Assembly: GCA_900320235.1 (NCBI GenBank) | Contig: ONRO01000393.1 | Span: 1 to 6,279, forward strand | DNA length: 6,279 nucleotides | Reading direction: 5' to 3' | Source: an uncultured Eubacteriales bacterium | Lineage (GTDB): Bacteria; Bacillota; Clostridia; Oscillospirales; Acutalibacteraceae | Shown here: positions 5,007 to 6,279 of the stretch, piece after piece | Numbering within the stretch: position 1 is the stretch's first letter | Layout: each line of letters starts with the position of its first letter | Program-made: the position numbers and the translations under genes | The notes under the pieces: model-generated | What the model saw: only the letters and a program-made list of their open reading frames with translations | Databases searched by the model: none | Told to the model about the DNA's origin: nothing

Positions 5007-5777
5007 TTATACGATTCTGAGTCTTTTCAATGACCGGGTCCTGCCGCTTTTTTCATCAATATCAAAGATTATACAATCCATACAGCATTTTCCCTGTGCA
5101 GTTTCAAATTTAACAGGCAGTTTATCTCTGAAATTGCTTATTGCAAGCTCTGCTGTTACTCCAAGCACCGAGTGCAGAGGACCTGTCATACCCACATCTG
5201 TTATATAGCCTGTTCCATTTTCAAGTATCTGCTCATCAGCGGTCTGCACATGTGTATGTGTTCCGAACACTGCTGATACCCGCCCATCCAGATAATAGCC
5301 CAGCGCACGTTTTTCTGCCGTTGCCTCGGCGTGAAAATCAACAATAGTTATCTTTGTTCCAAGCTCCTTCAACAGAGCGTCCGCCTTTCTGAAAGGGTCA
5401 TCAAGGCTTTTGAGAAACAGACAGCCCATCAGGTTTATAATTCCGACCTGATATCTTCCCATATCATAGATTACCGCACCTTTACCGGGGGTGGTTCCCT
5501 CCGGAAAATTAGCCGGTCTGAGGATATTCGGGGACTGATCATAATAGTCATACATTTCACGTCTGCGAAAGCTGTGATTTCCTCCTGTCAGAACATCTGC
5601 ACCGCTTGAAAACAAAAAATCCGCAGAATCCGGAGTAATTCCATTTCCGTCAGCAGAATTTTCACCGTTAGCAATTACCAGGTCAATCCCTTCTGTTTTT
5701 TTCAGTGACGGAAGCTTTGATCTTAGAAATGAGCTGCCGATCGCCCCCACGACATCACCGATTGCCAAAATTTTCAT
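5007..5777 (-). CDS. ymdB: YmdB-family metallophosphoesterase (cyclic nucleotide phosphodiesterase)
   Basis: A 256-residue cytoplasmic enzyme, close to the roughly 264 of Bacillus YmdB. That protein hydrolyses 2',3'- and 3',5'-cyclic nucleotides and affects biofilm formation and intercellular nanotubes. Metal-ligand motifs occur in the expected order: GDVVG with D8, NGEN with E39 and N40, GGNH with N67 and H68, DFHAE with H149, and GTHTH with H174 and H176. The first block falls at the same residue numbers as in Bacillus. The family's usual GNHxWD segment reads GNHSFRR here, a small variation outside the ligands. The start MKILAIGDVVG is canonical, but the ribosome binding site is weak (AGGATG about 14 nt upstream). 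In Bacillus the gene sits between rny and spoVS; spoVS follows here, while what precedes it is outside the window. Confidence 0.95.
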   Translation of the reverse strand: MKILAIGDVVGAIGSSFLRSKLPSLKKTEGIDLVIANGENSADGNGITPDSADFLFSSGADVLTGGNHSFRRREMYDYYDQSPNILRPANFPEGTTPGKGAVIYDMGRYQVGIINLMGCLFLKSLDDPFRKADALLKELGTKITIVDFHAEATAEKRALGYYLDGRVSAVFGTHTHVQTADEQILENGTGYITDVGMTGPLHSVLGVTAELAISNFRDKLPVKFETAQGKCCMDCIIFDIDEKSGRTRSLKRLRIV

Positions 5778-5827
5778 AATTCACTTATTCATCCTAACTA
5801 TAAATATAAATATCAGCAAAACAATAA

Positions 5828-5979
5828 AGATATGCGATCATATCTCCCGATGAAAATCATTCTGTGCGATCCGGCTTTTCAGGATCAACGACAATATAAA
5901 GCTGAAATTGTCTGCCTGAAGTTACAGTTTGTTATTTCATGCGGGAGATTTCAAGGAAAGTCAGATTTTTGCAGTCTTT
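5828..5979 (-). promoter_or_regulatory. Hairpins in the ymdB leader
   Basis: Between the predicted start near 5989 and the ymdB ATG there are about 210 nt. On the minus strand GGAAAG/CTTTCC can pair (5979-5953, 6 bp), and AGATATG-ATCG-CATATCT (5845-5828) forms a 7-bp hairpin followed by the T-rich TTATTGTTTT. The second looks like a weak terminator or attenuator, but the stem is AT-rich and the T-run interrupted. Neither matches a known riboswitch that I recognise. Confidence 0.25.
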
Positions 5980-5995
5980 CCTACATTATATAAAT

Positions 5996-6024
5996 ATTTT
6001 AAATTGAATTTTACATATTGTCAA
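5996..6024 (-). promoter_or_regulatory. Sigma-A promoter of ymdB
   Basis: On the minus strand a perfect -35 TTGACA (6024-6019) is followed after exactly 17 nt by TAAAAT (6001-5996, 5/6 match to TATAAT). The predicted transcription start is near 5989. It is the best promoter in the window. A perfect TATAAT at 5990-5985 lies too far from this -35 and lacks one of its own. Confidence 0.65.
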
Positions 6025-6071
6025 TCTTATGAAGCTGAAAAATATTAACAATTTCAAATTTTTGCAGCCAT

Positions 6072-6132
6072 TTTATACCATTTATACCAACTATATGCCG
6101 ATTTATACGACAAACACGCATATTTGTATAAA
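6072..6132. repeat. TTTATAC repeats upstream of the ymdB promoter
   Basis: The 6025-6279 end of the window shows no gene on either strand. Its only pattern is a cluster of short repeats: TTTATACC at 6072-6079 and 6081-6088, TTTATAC at 6102-6108, and the inverse GTATAAA at 6126-6132. They lie about 50-110 bp upstream of the ymdB -35. They could be operator half-sites, extra -10-like sequences, or AT-rich coincidence. Confidence 0.3.
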
Positions 6133-6279
6133 TGCTACAATAATGGAAAAATGTCATATCAAAGGAATTATCAGCCATAGATCATCATACAAAGCACTAT
6201 TGTACTGAATATGTATTTATCCGTAAGATGGAATCATCCTGCTTACGTCAACTGCTTATCCGCTGATAAAAGCTGACTC

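Overview
The window looks like a chromosomal segment from a spore-lineage Firmicute of class Clostridia, most likely a Ruminococcus-type (Oscillospiraceae) genome. The evidence is a typical SpoVS, a FakA-type fatty acid kinase, a YmdB-type phosphodiesterase, AGGAGG-type ribosome binding sites and moderate GC with AT-rich spacers. The genus is an inference from overall look, not from a marker gene. Every convincing gene lies on the minus strand, so transcription runs from high to low coordinates.

Right part (about 6279 down to 2287): a housekeeping/sporulation block. A good sigma-A promoter (5996-6024) precedes ymdB (5007-5777), a metallophosphoesterase with all expected metal ligands. A second promoter (4940-4968) precedes a leader of about 375 nt with several complementary segments, then spoVS (4298-4558). 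A 233-bp gap with a strong hairpin but no T-tract separates spoVS from fakA (2358-4064), the ATP-binding subunit of fatty acid kinase. fakA ends at a textbook terminator (2287-2332).

Middle part (about 1654-2286): no convincing gene. It holds a possible 46-codon ORF, a GC-rich patch of five consecutive hairpins (1817-2005) flanked by an 11-bp AT-rich inverted repeat, and a perfect 10-bp hairpin (1697-1729) just upstream of the next gene. The patch resembles an interspersed repeat or a structured RNA.

Left part (1-1653): a two-gene cassette, and the most interesting content of the window. The first gene encodes a 172-residue predicted lipoprotein. Its acidic, low-complexity body carries the pentapeptide VYGPP four times, mostly inside a longer unit of the form (Y/F)D(P/A)-x4-(P/M)-x2-VYGPP. 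Seventeen bases after its stop codon comes a 354-residue radical SAM/SPASM enzyme, followed at once by a strong terminator. This is the architecture of a ribosomally made, radical-SAM-modified peptide system. Here the substrate appears to be a membrane-anchored lipoprotein with four copies of the target motif, and no dedicated exporter or protease is visible. It resembles the 'rSAM/lipoprotein' pairing described by family curators in Bacteroidetes. The chemistry cannot be read from the sequence. The X-Tyr-Gly core of each motif suggests a Tyr-centred reaction, possibly like the tyramine-excising spliceases.
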